Source: an uncultured Selenomonadaceae bacterium (GTDB lineage: Bacteria; Bacillota; Negativicutes; Selenomonadales; Selenomonadaceae). From it: a stretch of DNA of 6,116 nucleotides. The translations under genes were made by a program, and so were the position numbers. Below the pieces are notes generated by a model. It saw nothing but the letters and a program-made list of their open reading frames with translations. It was not told the origin of the DNA and made no database searches. Within the stretch, counting starts at the first letter, position 1; the number at the start of each line of letters is the position of its first letter. The DNA lies in NCBI GenBank assembly GCA_905235425.1, contig CAJOKY010000144.1, positions 1-6,116 of the forward strand. Reading direction: 5' to 3'. This document shows positions 1 to 6,080 of the stretch, piece after piece.

Positions 1-196
1 GATTTAAATCATTTAACGGTATGAAGGGAATAAGCCGACCGGTGTTGTCTTCCAAGTTAATAGGTACATTTGCCGTAACGCCGACGATATCAACGCCGTT
101 AAACTGTCTTTCAAGAATATTTACCGCGTTGCCGATAAAGCGTCCGTCATTGGATACCATCCAAATTACAATGCGCGGCTTACCGTTAATCATCAT
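1..196 (-). CDS. Partial unrecognised protein, N-terminal 65 residues, Rossmann-like start
   Basis: This is the 5' end of a minus-strand reading frame that runs off the left edge of the window, so its C-terminus is missing. It opens with two consecutive ATG codons (196-194 and 193-191). A Shine-Dalgarno AAAGGA at 209-204 lies 7 nt before the first. The visible protein begins MMINGKPRIVIWMVSNDGRF and is open throughout. Residues 8-12 (RIVIW) followed by a Gly-containing turn and a helix, then a second strand (VDIVGVTAN) and a segment ending IPFIPLNDL, resemble the N-terminal nucleotide-binding-like fold that precedes some methyltransferases and sugar-modifying enzymes. In those the first turn is usually GAGxxG; here it is MVSNDG, so the match is weak. 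The gene starts 22 nt after the ileS stop with no terminator between, which suggests co-transcription. That the frame is a real gene is fairly sure; its function is unknown. Confidence 0.7.
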   Translation of the reverse strand, partial: MMINGKPRIVIWMVSNDGRFIGNAVNILERQFNGVDIVGVTANVPINLEDNTGRLIPFIPLNDLN

Positions 197-203
197 AAAA
201 ATT

Positions 204-209
204 TCCTTT
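204..209 (-). promoter_or_regulatory. Ribosome binding site of the partial gene
   Basis: AAAGGA on the minus strand sits 7 nt upstream of the first of two adjacent ATG codons. It lies inside the 22-bp gap after the ileS stop. It supports the start chosen for the truncated downstream gene and shows that the gene has its own translation signal. Confidence 0.6.
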
Positions 210-218
210 CACATTATG

Positions 219-3200
219 TTAAATCTTTTCTACGCCGAGAGAAATTTTTTCGCCGTTAATATCCCATTCCTTAGCATTATCCGTGCCGCCAAAAATAATT
301 TCGTCACACAGTGTGACGGTTTGAATTTCAGCCGCGTTGCGCTTGATAATTTCAGCAAGTTTATCATTGCCCGCCGCGTAAATTTTAATTCTGTCCGTAA
401 CCTCAAATTTACTGTCACGACGCATTGTCTGTACCTTGCTGATAATTTCGCGTACAAAACCTTCCTCGATAAGCTCCGGCGTCAAGACGGTTGACAGCGC
501 TATTGCAACTTCATTGTCGTTTTGGCAGTTGTAGCCTTCGGTCTGTTCAATCGCAATTTCTACGTCTTCTGTCGTCAAAATTACTTCGCCGTCGCTTAAC
601 GCCAATTTAAATTCGCCGTTTTTATCCAATGCCGACTTAGCCGCCGCGCCGTTAATCTTAGTGAGTGCGGCTTTAACTTCGTTCATAAGCTTGCCGACTT
701 TTTTACCGAGTACGCGGAAATTCGGCTTGACGTTGTATTTAACAAACTCTTCCATATCTGCGCGGAATTCGACAGATTTAACGTTAAGCTCATCTTCGAC
801 AATCTCAACAAAATATTTCGGCAGTTCAGTCGCCTTAACATACATTTTGGCAACAGGTTGACGGTTTTTGATATTGGCAGCATTACGCGCGGCGCGTCCC
901 AATACGACAATTTTAGTAACCAGCGCCATATTCTTTTCAAGCTCGGCGTCAATCAAACTTTCATCAGCAGTAGGATAATCGCAAAGGTGAACGCTTTCCC
1001 GCGCAGATTCATCAATACTGCGAACTAAATTTTGATAAATATTTTCCGTGATAAAAGGTACAAGCGGCGCGGCAACTTTAGCCAAAGTCACAAGCGCGGT
1101 GTACAGCGTCATATAAGCGTTGATTTTATCCTGCTCCATACCCTTAGCCCAAAAACGCGCGCGGCTTCTGCGGACGTACCAATTAGACAGCTCGTCAACA
1201 AAATTTTGAAGTGCCTTAGCCGTTTCCGTGACTTTGTAGGCGGCTAAACAATCGTCAACAGTCTTAACCATAGTGTTGAGACGTGACAAACACCATTTAT
1301 CCATGACGCTAAGCTTATCATATTCCAACTGATATTTTGTAGCGTCAAATTCATCAATGTTCGCGTACAGCACAAAGAAGGCGTACGTATTCCACAGCGT
1401 CCCTAAGAATTTGCGTTGACCTTCGGTAACGGCGTCGTCTGAAAATCTTTTCGGCAGCCAGGGCACACTGTTTTCATAAAAATACCAACGAATGGCATCA
1501 GCGCCGTGTTGCTTTAACGCCGCCATAGGATCAACCGCGTTACCTTTGGACTTCGACATTTTTTGACCGTCTTTATCCTGCACGTGACCCATGACGATAC
1601 AATTTTTAAACGGCGCAGAATCAAAAAGCAACGTCGAAATTGCAAGCAGTGAATAAAACCAGCCGCGCGTTTGATCTACCGCCTCACTGATAAAATCGGC
1701 GGGATATCGCTCATCAAAAATTTCTTTATTCTCAAATGGATAATGCCACTGCGCGAAAGGCATTGCGCCGCTGTCAAACCAGCAGTCAATAACTTCAGGA
1801 ACGCGGTGCATTTCGCCGCCGCATTTCGGACAATCAAAAGTTACATTGTCAATGTACGGTCTGTGCAATTCGATATCGGCAGGACAATTTTTAGAAAGAG
1901 ATTTTAACTCTTCGATTGAACCGATTGAGTGCTGATGACCGCAGGAGCATTCCCAAATGTTAAGCGGCGTACCCCAATAACGGTTACGCGAAATTCCCCA
2001 ATCCTGCACATGTTCAAGCCAATCGCCAAATCTGCCGGTACCGATAGTAGGCGGCAACCAATTTATCGTGGCGTTATTTTTCAGCAGATTTTCTTTAACC
2101 GCCGTCATCTTGATAAACCATGACTCACGCGCGTAATAAATCAGCGGAGTATCGCAACGCCAGCAATGCGGGTAGCTGTGTTCAAATACCGGCGCTTTAA
2201 AGAGTTTGCCACTTTCGCGCAGGTCTTTCAAAATCAGCGGGTCGGCGTCCTTTACAAAAGTTCCTGCCCATGACGTTTCAGCAGTCATATTGCCTTTGCC
2301 GTCGACAAACTGAACAAAAGGCGTACCGTACTTTTTGCAAACGCGGTTATCGTCTTCACCAAATGCCGGCGCACAGTGTACAATGCCGGTGCCGTCTTCT
2401 GTAGTAACGTAATCGTCGCACGTTATGAAAAATGCCGGCTTGCCGCTCTTCTTAACAATTTCGTCAGCAAAGGGATAAAGCGGCTCGTATTTTTTATATT
2501 CAAGCTCCGCGCCTTTGTACGTCGCTAAAATTTTTCTTTCGCCTTCAACGTCGGCAAATACCGTATCGACAAGCGCCGCCGCTAAAATATATTTTGTACC
2601 GTTGACTTCAACTTTGACATAATCGACTTTTGGATTGACGCACAAAACCAAGTTTGAAGGCAGCGTCCAAGGGGTAGTAGTCCATGCCAAATAATACGCG
2701 TCCTCGTCGGCAGATTTAAATTTAACCATTGCCGAGCGTTCCTTCAAATCCTTGTAGCCGAGTGAAACTTCATGACTGGAAAGCGGCGTACCGCAACGCG
2801 GACAGTACGGTACAACTTTATGACCTTTGTAAAGTAAACCTTTTTCCCAAATTTTTTTCAGCGCCCACCATTCAGACTCGATATAATCATTTTCATAAGT
2901 GATATAGGGGTTATCCATATCAGCCCAAAAACCTACGACGCCGGAAAATTCTTCCCACATGCCTTTGTACTTCCAGACAGATTCGCGGCATTTTTTTATG
3001 AAAGGCTCAATGCCGTAAGCCTCAATCTGATCCTTGCCGTTAATGCCGATAAGCTTTTCAACTTCCAATTCGACAGGCAACCCGTGCGTATCCCATCCGG
3101 CTTTACGTAAAACTTTTTCGCCCTTCATTGAGTGATAGCGCGGAAATAAATCCTTGATGACGCGGGTTAAAACGTGACCAATATGCGGTTGACCGTTAGC

Positions 3201-3347
3201 AGTGGGCGGACCGTCATAAAATGTAAAATCCTTGCAACCTTCGCGCTGATCAATCGCCTTTTGTGCGATATTTTTTTCAAGCCAAAAATTTTCAACTTCT
3301 TTTTCGCGGCTTGCAAAATTCAAATTCGTATCAACTTTTTTATACAA
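219..3347 (-). CDS. ileS: Isoleucyl-tRNA synthetase, type 2 (long form)
   Basis: A cytoplasmic class I synthetase that activates isoleucine with ATP and loads it on tRNA-Ile. Residue numbers here count from the GTG at 3356; subtract 3 for the TTG start. The HIGH motif is at 58-61 (PHIGH) and KMSKS at 599-603. The CP1 editing domain falls at about 180-420, with WTTTPWTLPSN at 225-235 and GTGIVHCAPAFGEDD at 322-336. DWGISRNRYWGTP (452-464) and WFDSG (526-530) are typical of IleRS. Cys pairs at 185/188, 398/401, 470/472 and 509/512 look like zinc ligands. The anticodon-binding helices start near 680, followed by a long C-terminal region. About 1042 residues, GQPHIGHVLTRVIKDL around HIGH, and no E. 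coli-type C-terminal zinc finger point to type 2. I chose the TTG at 3347: AGGTGA (3358-3353) lies 5 nt before it, whereas the GTG at 3356 overlaps that Shine-Dalgarno, and MYKKVDTNLNF matches the usual clostridial N-terminus. It is divergent from grpE. The product is near certain; the start is likely. Confidence 0.97.
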   Translation of the reverse strand: MYKKVDTNLNFASREKEVENFWLEKNIAQKAIDQREGCKDFTFYDGPPTANGQPHIGHVLTRVIKDLFPRYHSMKGEKVLRKAGWDTHGLPVELEVEKLIGINGKDQIEAYGIEPFIKKCRESVWKYKGMWEEFSGVVGFWADMDNPYITYENDYIESEWWALKKIWEKGLLYKGHKVVPYCPRCGTPLSSHEVSLGYKDLKERSAMVKFKSADEDAYYLAWTTTPWTLPSNLVLCVNPKVDYVKVEVNGTKYILAAALVDTVFADVEGERKILATYKGAELEYKKYEPLYPFADEIVKKSGKPAFFITCDDYVTTEDGTGIVHCAPAFGEDDNRVCKKYGTPFVQFVDGKGNMTAETSWAGTFVKDADPLILKDLRESGKLFKAPVFEHSYPHCWRCDTPLIYYARESWFIKMTAVKENLLKNNATINWLPPTIGTGRFGDWLEHVQDWGISRNRYWGTPLNIWECSCGHQHSIGSIEELKSLSKNCPADIELHRPYIDNVTFDCPKCGGEMHRVPEVIDCWFDSGAMPFAQWHYPFENKEIFDERYPADFISEAVDQTRGWFYSLLAISTLLFDSAPFKNCIVMGHVQDKDGQKMSKSKGNAVDPMAALKQHGADAIRWYFYENSVPWLPKRFSDDAVTEGQRKFLGTLWNTYAFFVLYANIDEFDATKYQLEYDKLSVMDKWCLSRLNTMVKTVDDCLAAYKVTETAKALQNFVDELSNWYVRRSRARFWAKGMEQDKINAYMTLYTALVTLAKVAAPLVPFITENIYQNLVRSIDESARESVHLCDYPTADESLIDAELEKNMALVTKIVVLGRAARNAANIKNRQPVAKMYVKATELPKYFVEIVEDELNVKSVEFRADMEEFVKYNVKPNFRVLGKKVGKLMNEVKAALTKINGAAAKSALDKNGEFKLALSDGEVILTTEDVEIAIEQTEGYNCQNDNEVAIALSTVLTPELIEEGFVREIISKVQTMRRDSKFEVTDRIKIYAAGNDKLAEIIKRNAAEIQTVTLCDEIIFGGTDNAKEWDINGEKISLGVEKI

Positions 3348-3352
3348 AGTTT

Positions 3353-3362
3353 TCACCTCTCC
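3353..3362 (-). promoter_or_regulatory. Ribosome binding site that decides the ileS start
   Basis: The minus strand reads GGAGAGGTGA. AGGTGA complements the 16S rRNA 3' end and is followed by 5 nt (AAACT) and then the TTG at 3347-3345. The GTG at 3356-3354 is an upstream in-frame candidate but forms part of this Shine-Dalgarno, which would leave almost no spacing. The signal therefore favours TTG initiation. Confidence 0.6.
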
Positions 3363-3377
3363 AAATATTTTTTCTGC

Positions 3378-3407
3378 CTGCGCATTAAAAATGCCTTATT
3401 CGCGCAG
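3378..3407 (-). other. Inverted repeat / hairpin in the ileS leader
   Basis: The arms CTGCGC (3378-3383) and GCGCAG (3402-3407) are perfectly complementary, with 18 nt between them. Overlapping the first arm is a second perfect hairpin, GCATT-AAA-AATGC (3382-3394). Because they share the GC at 3382-3383, the two stems cannot both form fully. TCTGC (3373-3377) can also pair with GCAGA (3404-3408). The structures lie between the probable ileS promoter and its start codon, so they would be in the mRNA leader. No T-box sequence (TGGNACCGCG type) accompanies them. The repeats are seen directly; any regulatory role is inference. Confidence 0.45.
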
Positions 3408-3425
3408 ATTGTTTGAAAATCCTTT

Positions 3426-3451
3426 ATTTTACATATTCTCGTGCATGTCAG
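3426..3451 (-). promoter_or_regulatory. Possible ileS promoter (weak)
   Basis: On the minus strand TAAAAT (3431-3426) matches the sigma-A -10 consensus at five of six positions. CTGACA (3451-3446) matches the -35 at five of six, but the spacing is only 14 bp, short of the usual 16-18. At 17 bp the -35 hexamer is poor. If the -10 is right, the ileS leader would be about 70 nt long and contain the hairpin. Treat as a candidate only. Confidence 0.3.
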
Positions 3452-3471
3452 AATTTACGGCGAAAATTAAT

Positions 3472-3503
3472 TTGACATTTTGAAAAAAGATATTGACATT
3501 TTG
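3472..3503. repeat. Direct repeat TTGACATTTTG, two copies 21 bp apart
   Basis: The 11-bp sequence TTGACATTTTG occurs at 3472-3482 and again at 3493-3503, perfectly identical, with start-to-start spacing of 21 bp, or two DNA helical turns. The second copy contains the -35 hexamer of the grpE promoter. It also begins a short dyad, GACA-TTT-TGTC (3495-3505). The first copy has no credible -10 at the right distance. Helical phasing is what a dimeric regulator site would show, but a chance AT-rich repeat or a decayed tandem promoter would look the same. Confidence 0.5.
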
Positions 3504-3521
3504 TCTAATTAGTGTTAATCT
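3493..3521 (+). promoter_or_regulatory. Sigma-A type promoter for grpE-dnaK
   Basis: A perfect -35 TTGACA (3493-3498) is followed by exactly 17 bp and then TAATCT (3516-3521), which keeps the key T, A and final T of the -10 box. TG at 3513-3514 with one base before the -10 gives an extended -10. Transcription would start near 3528, leaving a leader of about 24 nt before grpE. The heat-shock genes therefore appear to use the housekeeping sigma factor, so heat control would need a repressor. The nearest thing to a HrcA half-site is TAGTGTTAA (3510-3518), 7 of 9 bases matching GAGTGCTAA and overlapping the -10. Confidence 0.75.
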
Positions 3522-3532
3522 TTAGCCGCATT

Positions 3533-3543
3533 AAAGAGAGGGG
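3533..3543 (+). promoter_or_regulatory. Ribosome binding site of grpE
   Basis: AAAGAGAGGGG is a purine-rich Shine-Dalgarno 8 nt before the TTG start at 3552. A second weaker candidate, GAGG at 3546-3549, is only 2 nt from the start. No other in-frame start codon lies between the upstream in-frame stop (TAA, 3516-3518) and 3552, so this site fixes the TTG as the initiator. Confidence 0.6.
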
Positions 3544-3551
3544 TTGAGGAA

Positions 3552-4139
3552 TTGGCGGAAGACAAGAAAATAAAGCTTGAAAATGAGGACGGTGACAGTG
3601 CGGATATCAACGCAGATTTATCTAAAACCGAAGATATAAATTTAAATGGAGAAAAAAAAGACGCGGTACCGGATTTGGGGCTGGTTACGGAAAATGAAAA
3701 ATTAAAAGGTGAACTTGCCGCGAAAAATGATAGATTGTTAAGACTTCAAGCAGACTTTGACAATTTCCGCAAGCGTACTGCGAAAGAGAAATTGGAACTT
3801 GCCGCGACGATTGAACAAGCATTTTTGAAAGATTTACTGCCGCTTTTAGATAATCTCAGCAGAGCGTCGGAGGCGGCGGAAAGTGATAAATCTAACGCCG
3901 AAAGTTTACGTAAGGGAATTAAAATGATTCGCTTGGAAACTATTGCGGCAATGGGCAAGCACGGACTTGAACCGATTGAAACGGCGGGTAAAATGTTTGA
4001 TCCGAATTTTCATCAAGCGGTTGGTACTGTTAAAGACGATACAAAGGAAGACGGCATGATTGCCGCCGAATTGCAAAACGGCTACATGGCACGCGGCAAG
4101 GTGATTCGTCCCAGCATGGTACAAGTTGTAAATAATTAA
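3552..4139 (+). CDS. grpE: GrpE, nucleotide exchange factor of DnaK
   Basis: A cytoplasmic co-chaperone that works as a dimer to release ADP from DnaK and reset the Hsp70 cycle. It has 195 residues, normal for the family. Residues 1-42 are acidic and probably disordered. Residues about 43-95 form the long dimerising coiled coil, with LLRLQADFDNFRKRTAKEK at 62-80, the family's typical core. Helices at about 90-135 make the four-helix bundle. Residues 138-195 are the beta wing that contacts the DnaK ATPase domain, with G138, FDPNFHQAV (149-157), ELQNGY (173-178) and RPSMV (186-190). It starts with TTG, supported by the purine-rich site at 3533-3543 and by the MAEDKK start. It precedes dnaK by 54 bp and probably shares its promoter. 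hrcA, the usual upstream partner in Firmicutes, is absent; ileS lies there instead on the other strand. Confidence 0.97.
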   Translation: MAEDKKIKLENEDGDSADINADLSKTEDINLNGEKKDAVPDLGLVTENEKLKGELAAKNDRLLRLQADFDNFRKRTAKEKLELAATIEQAFLKDLLPLLDNLSRASEAAESDKSNAESLRKGIKMIRLETIAAMGKHGLEPIETAGKMFDPNFHQAVGTVKDDTKEDGMIAAELQNGYMARGKVIRPSMVQVVNN

Positions 4140-4179
4140 GAATTAAGAATGTAGAATTAAGAATTAGCTAAAAGCTAAA
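4134..4179. repeat. 7-bp tandem repeats filling the grpE-dnaK spacer
   Basis: From the last codons of grpE the DNA runs as heptamers: AATTAAG (4134), AATTAAG (4141), AATGTAG (4148), AATTAAG (4155), then AATT and two further heptamers, AGCTAAA (4166) and AGCTAAA (4173). The first copy includes the grpE stop codon. Almost the whole spacer before the dnaK Shine-Dalgarno therefore has a 7-bp period. The pattern suggests expansion by slipped replication; no function is evident. Confidence 0.6.
4164..4178 (+). other. Small hairpin before dnaK
   Basis: TTAGCT-AAA-AGCTAA is a perfect 6-bp stem with a 3-nt loop, ending 3 nt before the dnaK Shine-Dalgarno GGAG (4182-4185). It is not a terminator: it is AU-rich and no U-run follows. 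It could affect dnaK translation or mRNA processing between grpE and dnaK, or it may simply be a by-product of the two AGCTAAA repeats. Confidence 0.4.
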
Positions 4180-4193
4180 TTGGAGTGAATATA

Positions 4194-6080
4194 ATGAGTA
4201 AAGTTATTGGTATAGATTTAGGAACCACAAACAGTGTCGTAAGCGTATTGGAAGGCGGCGAACCTACGGTTATCACGAACCCTGAAGGCAGTCGCATAAC
4301 TCCTTCTGTAGTAGGTTTTACTAAAGACGGTCAGCGCCTTGTAGGTCAGCTTGCAAAACGTCAAGCCGTTTCCAATCCCGACAGAACAATTTCATCAATC
4401 AAGCGCCATATGGGCGAAAGTTATAAAGTTTCCATTGACGGCAAAGACTACACGCCGCAGGAAATTTCCGCAATGGTACTTCAAAAGCTTAAGGCGGACG
4501 CTGAAGCTTATCTCGGCGAAACGGTGACTCAAGCAGTTATCACGGTACCGGCATATTTCAGTGACGCGCAGAGACAAGCTACCAAAGACGCGGGCAAAAT
4601 AGCCGGTCTTGAAGTACTGCGCATAATCAACGAGCCTACTGCGGCGGCGCTTGCTTACGGACTTGACAAAGACAAGGACGAAACGGTTTTGGTTTTCGAC
4701 TTGGGCGGCGGTACTTTCGATGTTTCAATTCTCGAAATCAGCAGTGAAGGTACTTTTGAAGTCAAGTCGACTAACGGCGACACGCATTTGGGCGGCGACG
4801 ACTTCGACAAAAAAGTTATGGACTGGATTGTTTCCGAATTTAAACGCGATAACGGCGTTGACCTCTCAAAGGATAAAATGGCGGCACAACGTCTTATTGA
4901 GGCGGCTGAAAAGGCGAAGATTGAACTCAGCTCCATGACTTCGACGAATATCAACCTGCCTTTCATAACTGCTGATGCATCCGGACCGAAACATTTGGAT
5001 TTGACTTTGACGCGTGCAAAATTTGACGAATTGACACGTGACTTGGTTGAACGCACAATGGAACCGACGCGCCTTGCAATGAAAGACGCAGACCTTTCCG
5101 GTTCAGATATTCAAAAAATTATTTTGGTAGGCGGCTCAACGAGAATACCGGCTGTACAAAATGCAATTCGTGATATTTTGGGTAAAGAACCTTCCAAAGG
5201 CATTAATCCCGACGAATGCGTATCAATCGGCGCGGCAATTCAAGGCGGCGTACTTTCCGGTGAAGTCAAAGACGTTTTGTTACTCGACGTTACGCCGTTG
5301 TCACTGGGCATTGAAACGTTGGGAGGCGTCTGCACAAAGATTATTGAACGCAACACTACAATTCCTACGAAAAAATCACAAGTTTTCTCAACTGCGGCTG
5401 ACAATCAGTCAAGCGTTGAAATTCACGTCCTGCAAGGTGAACGTGAAATGGCGGCAGGTAATAAGACGCTCGGCAAGTTCGTACTTTCCGATATACCGCC
5501 TGCACCTCGCGGAGTTCCGCAGATTGAAGTTACTTTCGACATTGACGCTAACGGCATTGTCAACGTTTCGGCGAAGGATAAAGGCACGGGACGCGAACAG
5601 AAAATTACAATTCAATCGTCAAGCGGCATGAGTAAAGAAGATATCGACCGCATGGTTAAAGAAGCGCAGGCGCATGAAGCTGATGATAAAAAACAGCGTG
5701 ACGCGGCAGATGCGAAAAATGAGGCGGAACATACCGTTTACCAAGCTGAAAAGACTTGCAAGGATTTTGAAGGCAAAGTAGATGACGCGCTGATTAAAGA
5801 CGTAAAAGCGGCGGTTGAGTCACTTAAAAATGACTTGAACAGCTCCGACGTTGAAACGCTTAAAAAGAAGACAGAAAACGTAAGACAGGCGCTGTATAAA
5901 GTCAGCTCGGCGGCGTATCAGAGCGGCGCCAATCAGCAACAGTACGCAGATCAAAATTCGGCAGGTGATGAAAATACTTCCGATAATTCGTCAAGCTCCA
6001 ATACAAATACCAATACGAAGGCTGATGACGACGGTACAATAGACGCCGAATACACCGAAGTTAAAAAAGATAAGAAATAA
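4194..6080 (+). CDS. dnaK: DnaK, Hsp70 chaperone
   Basis: An ATP-driven cytoplasmic chaperone that binds exposed hydrophobic segments and works with DnaJ and GrpE. It has 628 residues, close to B. subtilis-type DnaK. The ATPase domain is about 1-358, with HSP70 signatures IDLGTTNS (7-14), VFDLGGGTFDVSIL (167-180) and ILVGGSTRIPAVQ (310-322). Catalytic-site equivalents are present: K70, P119, E147, D169, T174 and D176. The interdomain linker VLLLD is at 361-365, the substrate-binding beta domain at about 366-480, the helical lid at about 481-575, then a disordered Asn/Ser/Thr-rich tail (about 578-612) ending in DDGTIDAEYTEVKKDKK. The loop of about 24 residues seen near residue 80 in proteobacterial DnaK is missing, the Firmicutes state. 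Residue 15 is Val where many DnaKs have Cys. The start is ATG at 4194 with GGAG (4182-4185) 8 nt before; a GTG 9 nt upstream overlaps that site and is unlikely. It follows grpE in the same transcript; dnaJ probably follows. Confidence 0.98.
   Translation: MSKVIGIDLGTTNSVVSVLEGGEPTVITNPEGSRITPSVVGFTKDGQRLVGQLAKRQAVSNPDRTISSIKRHMGESYKVSIDGKDYTPQEISAMVLQKLKADAEAYLGETVTQAVITVPAYFSDAQRQATKDAGKIAGLEVLRIINEPTAAALAYGLDKDKDETVLVFDLGGGTFDVSILEISSEGTFEVKSTNGDTHLGGDDFDKKVMDWIVSEFKRDNGVDLSKDKMAAQRLIEAAEKAKIELSSMTSTNINLPFITADASGPKHLDLTLTRAKFDELTRDLVERTMEPTRLAMKDADLSGSDIQKIILVGGSTRIPAVQNAIRDILGKEPSKGINPDECVSIGAAIQGGVLSGEVKDVLLLDVTPLSLGIETLGGVCTKIIERNTTIPTKKSQVFSTAADNQSSVEIHVLQGEREMAAGNKTLGKFVLSDIPPAPRGVPQIEVTFDIDANGIVNVSAKDKGTGREQKITIQSSSGMSKEDIDRMVKEAQAHEADDKKQRDAADAKNEAEHTVYQAEKTCKDFEGKVDDALIKDVKAAVESLKNDLNSSDVETLKKKTENVRQALYKVSSAAYQSGANQQQYADQNSAGDENTSDNSSSSNTNTNTKADDDGTIDAEYTEVKKDKK

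Noticed and set aside
197..218. Terminator between ileS and the next gene
   Set aside because: The 22-bp gap has no inverted repeat; it is mostly the ribosome binding site of the downstream gene.
21..494. Plus-strand open frame of 157 codons across the ileS 3' end and the partial gene
   Set aside because: It is antisense to two genes supported by homology or by start signals, has no family likeness, and is explained as a shadow of their coding bias.
3472..3503. CtsR operator
   Set aside because: CtsR sites are heptamers GGTCAAA separated by 3 bp; here the similar elements are imperfect and 21 bp apart.
3522..3548. TTAGCCGCA as the left half of a CIRCE
   Set aside because: Only the first five bases agree and the right half at the required distance (GGGGTTGAG) does not match.
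4134..4179. CRISPR-like array
   Set aside because: The units are 7 bp, directly abutting and without spacers, so this is a simple tandem repeat.
4655..5056. Minus-strand open frame of 133 codons inside dnaK
   Set aside because: It is antisense to highly conserved DnaK sequence and the protein is Ser/Lys-rich without any motif.
5161..5631. Plus-strand open frame of 156 codons in another frame of dnaK
   Set aside because: It overlaps the conserved DnaK linker and substrate domain in a shifted frame, with no ribosome binding site or recognisable domain.
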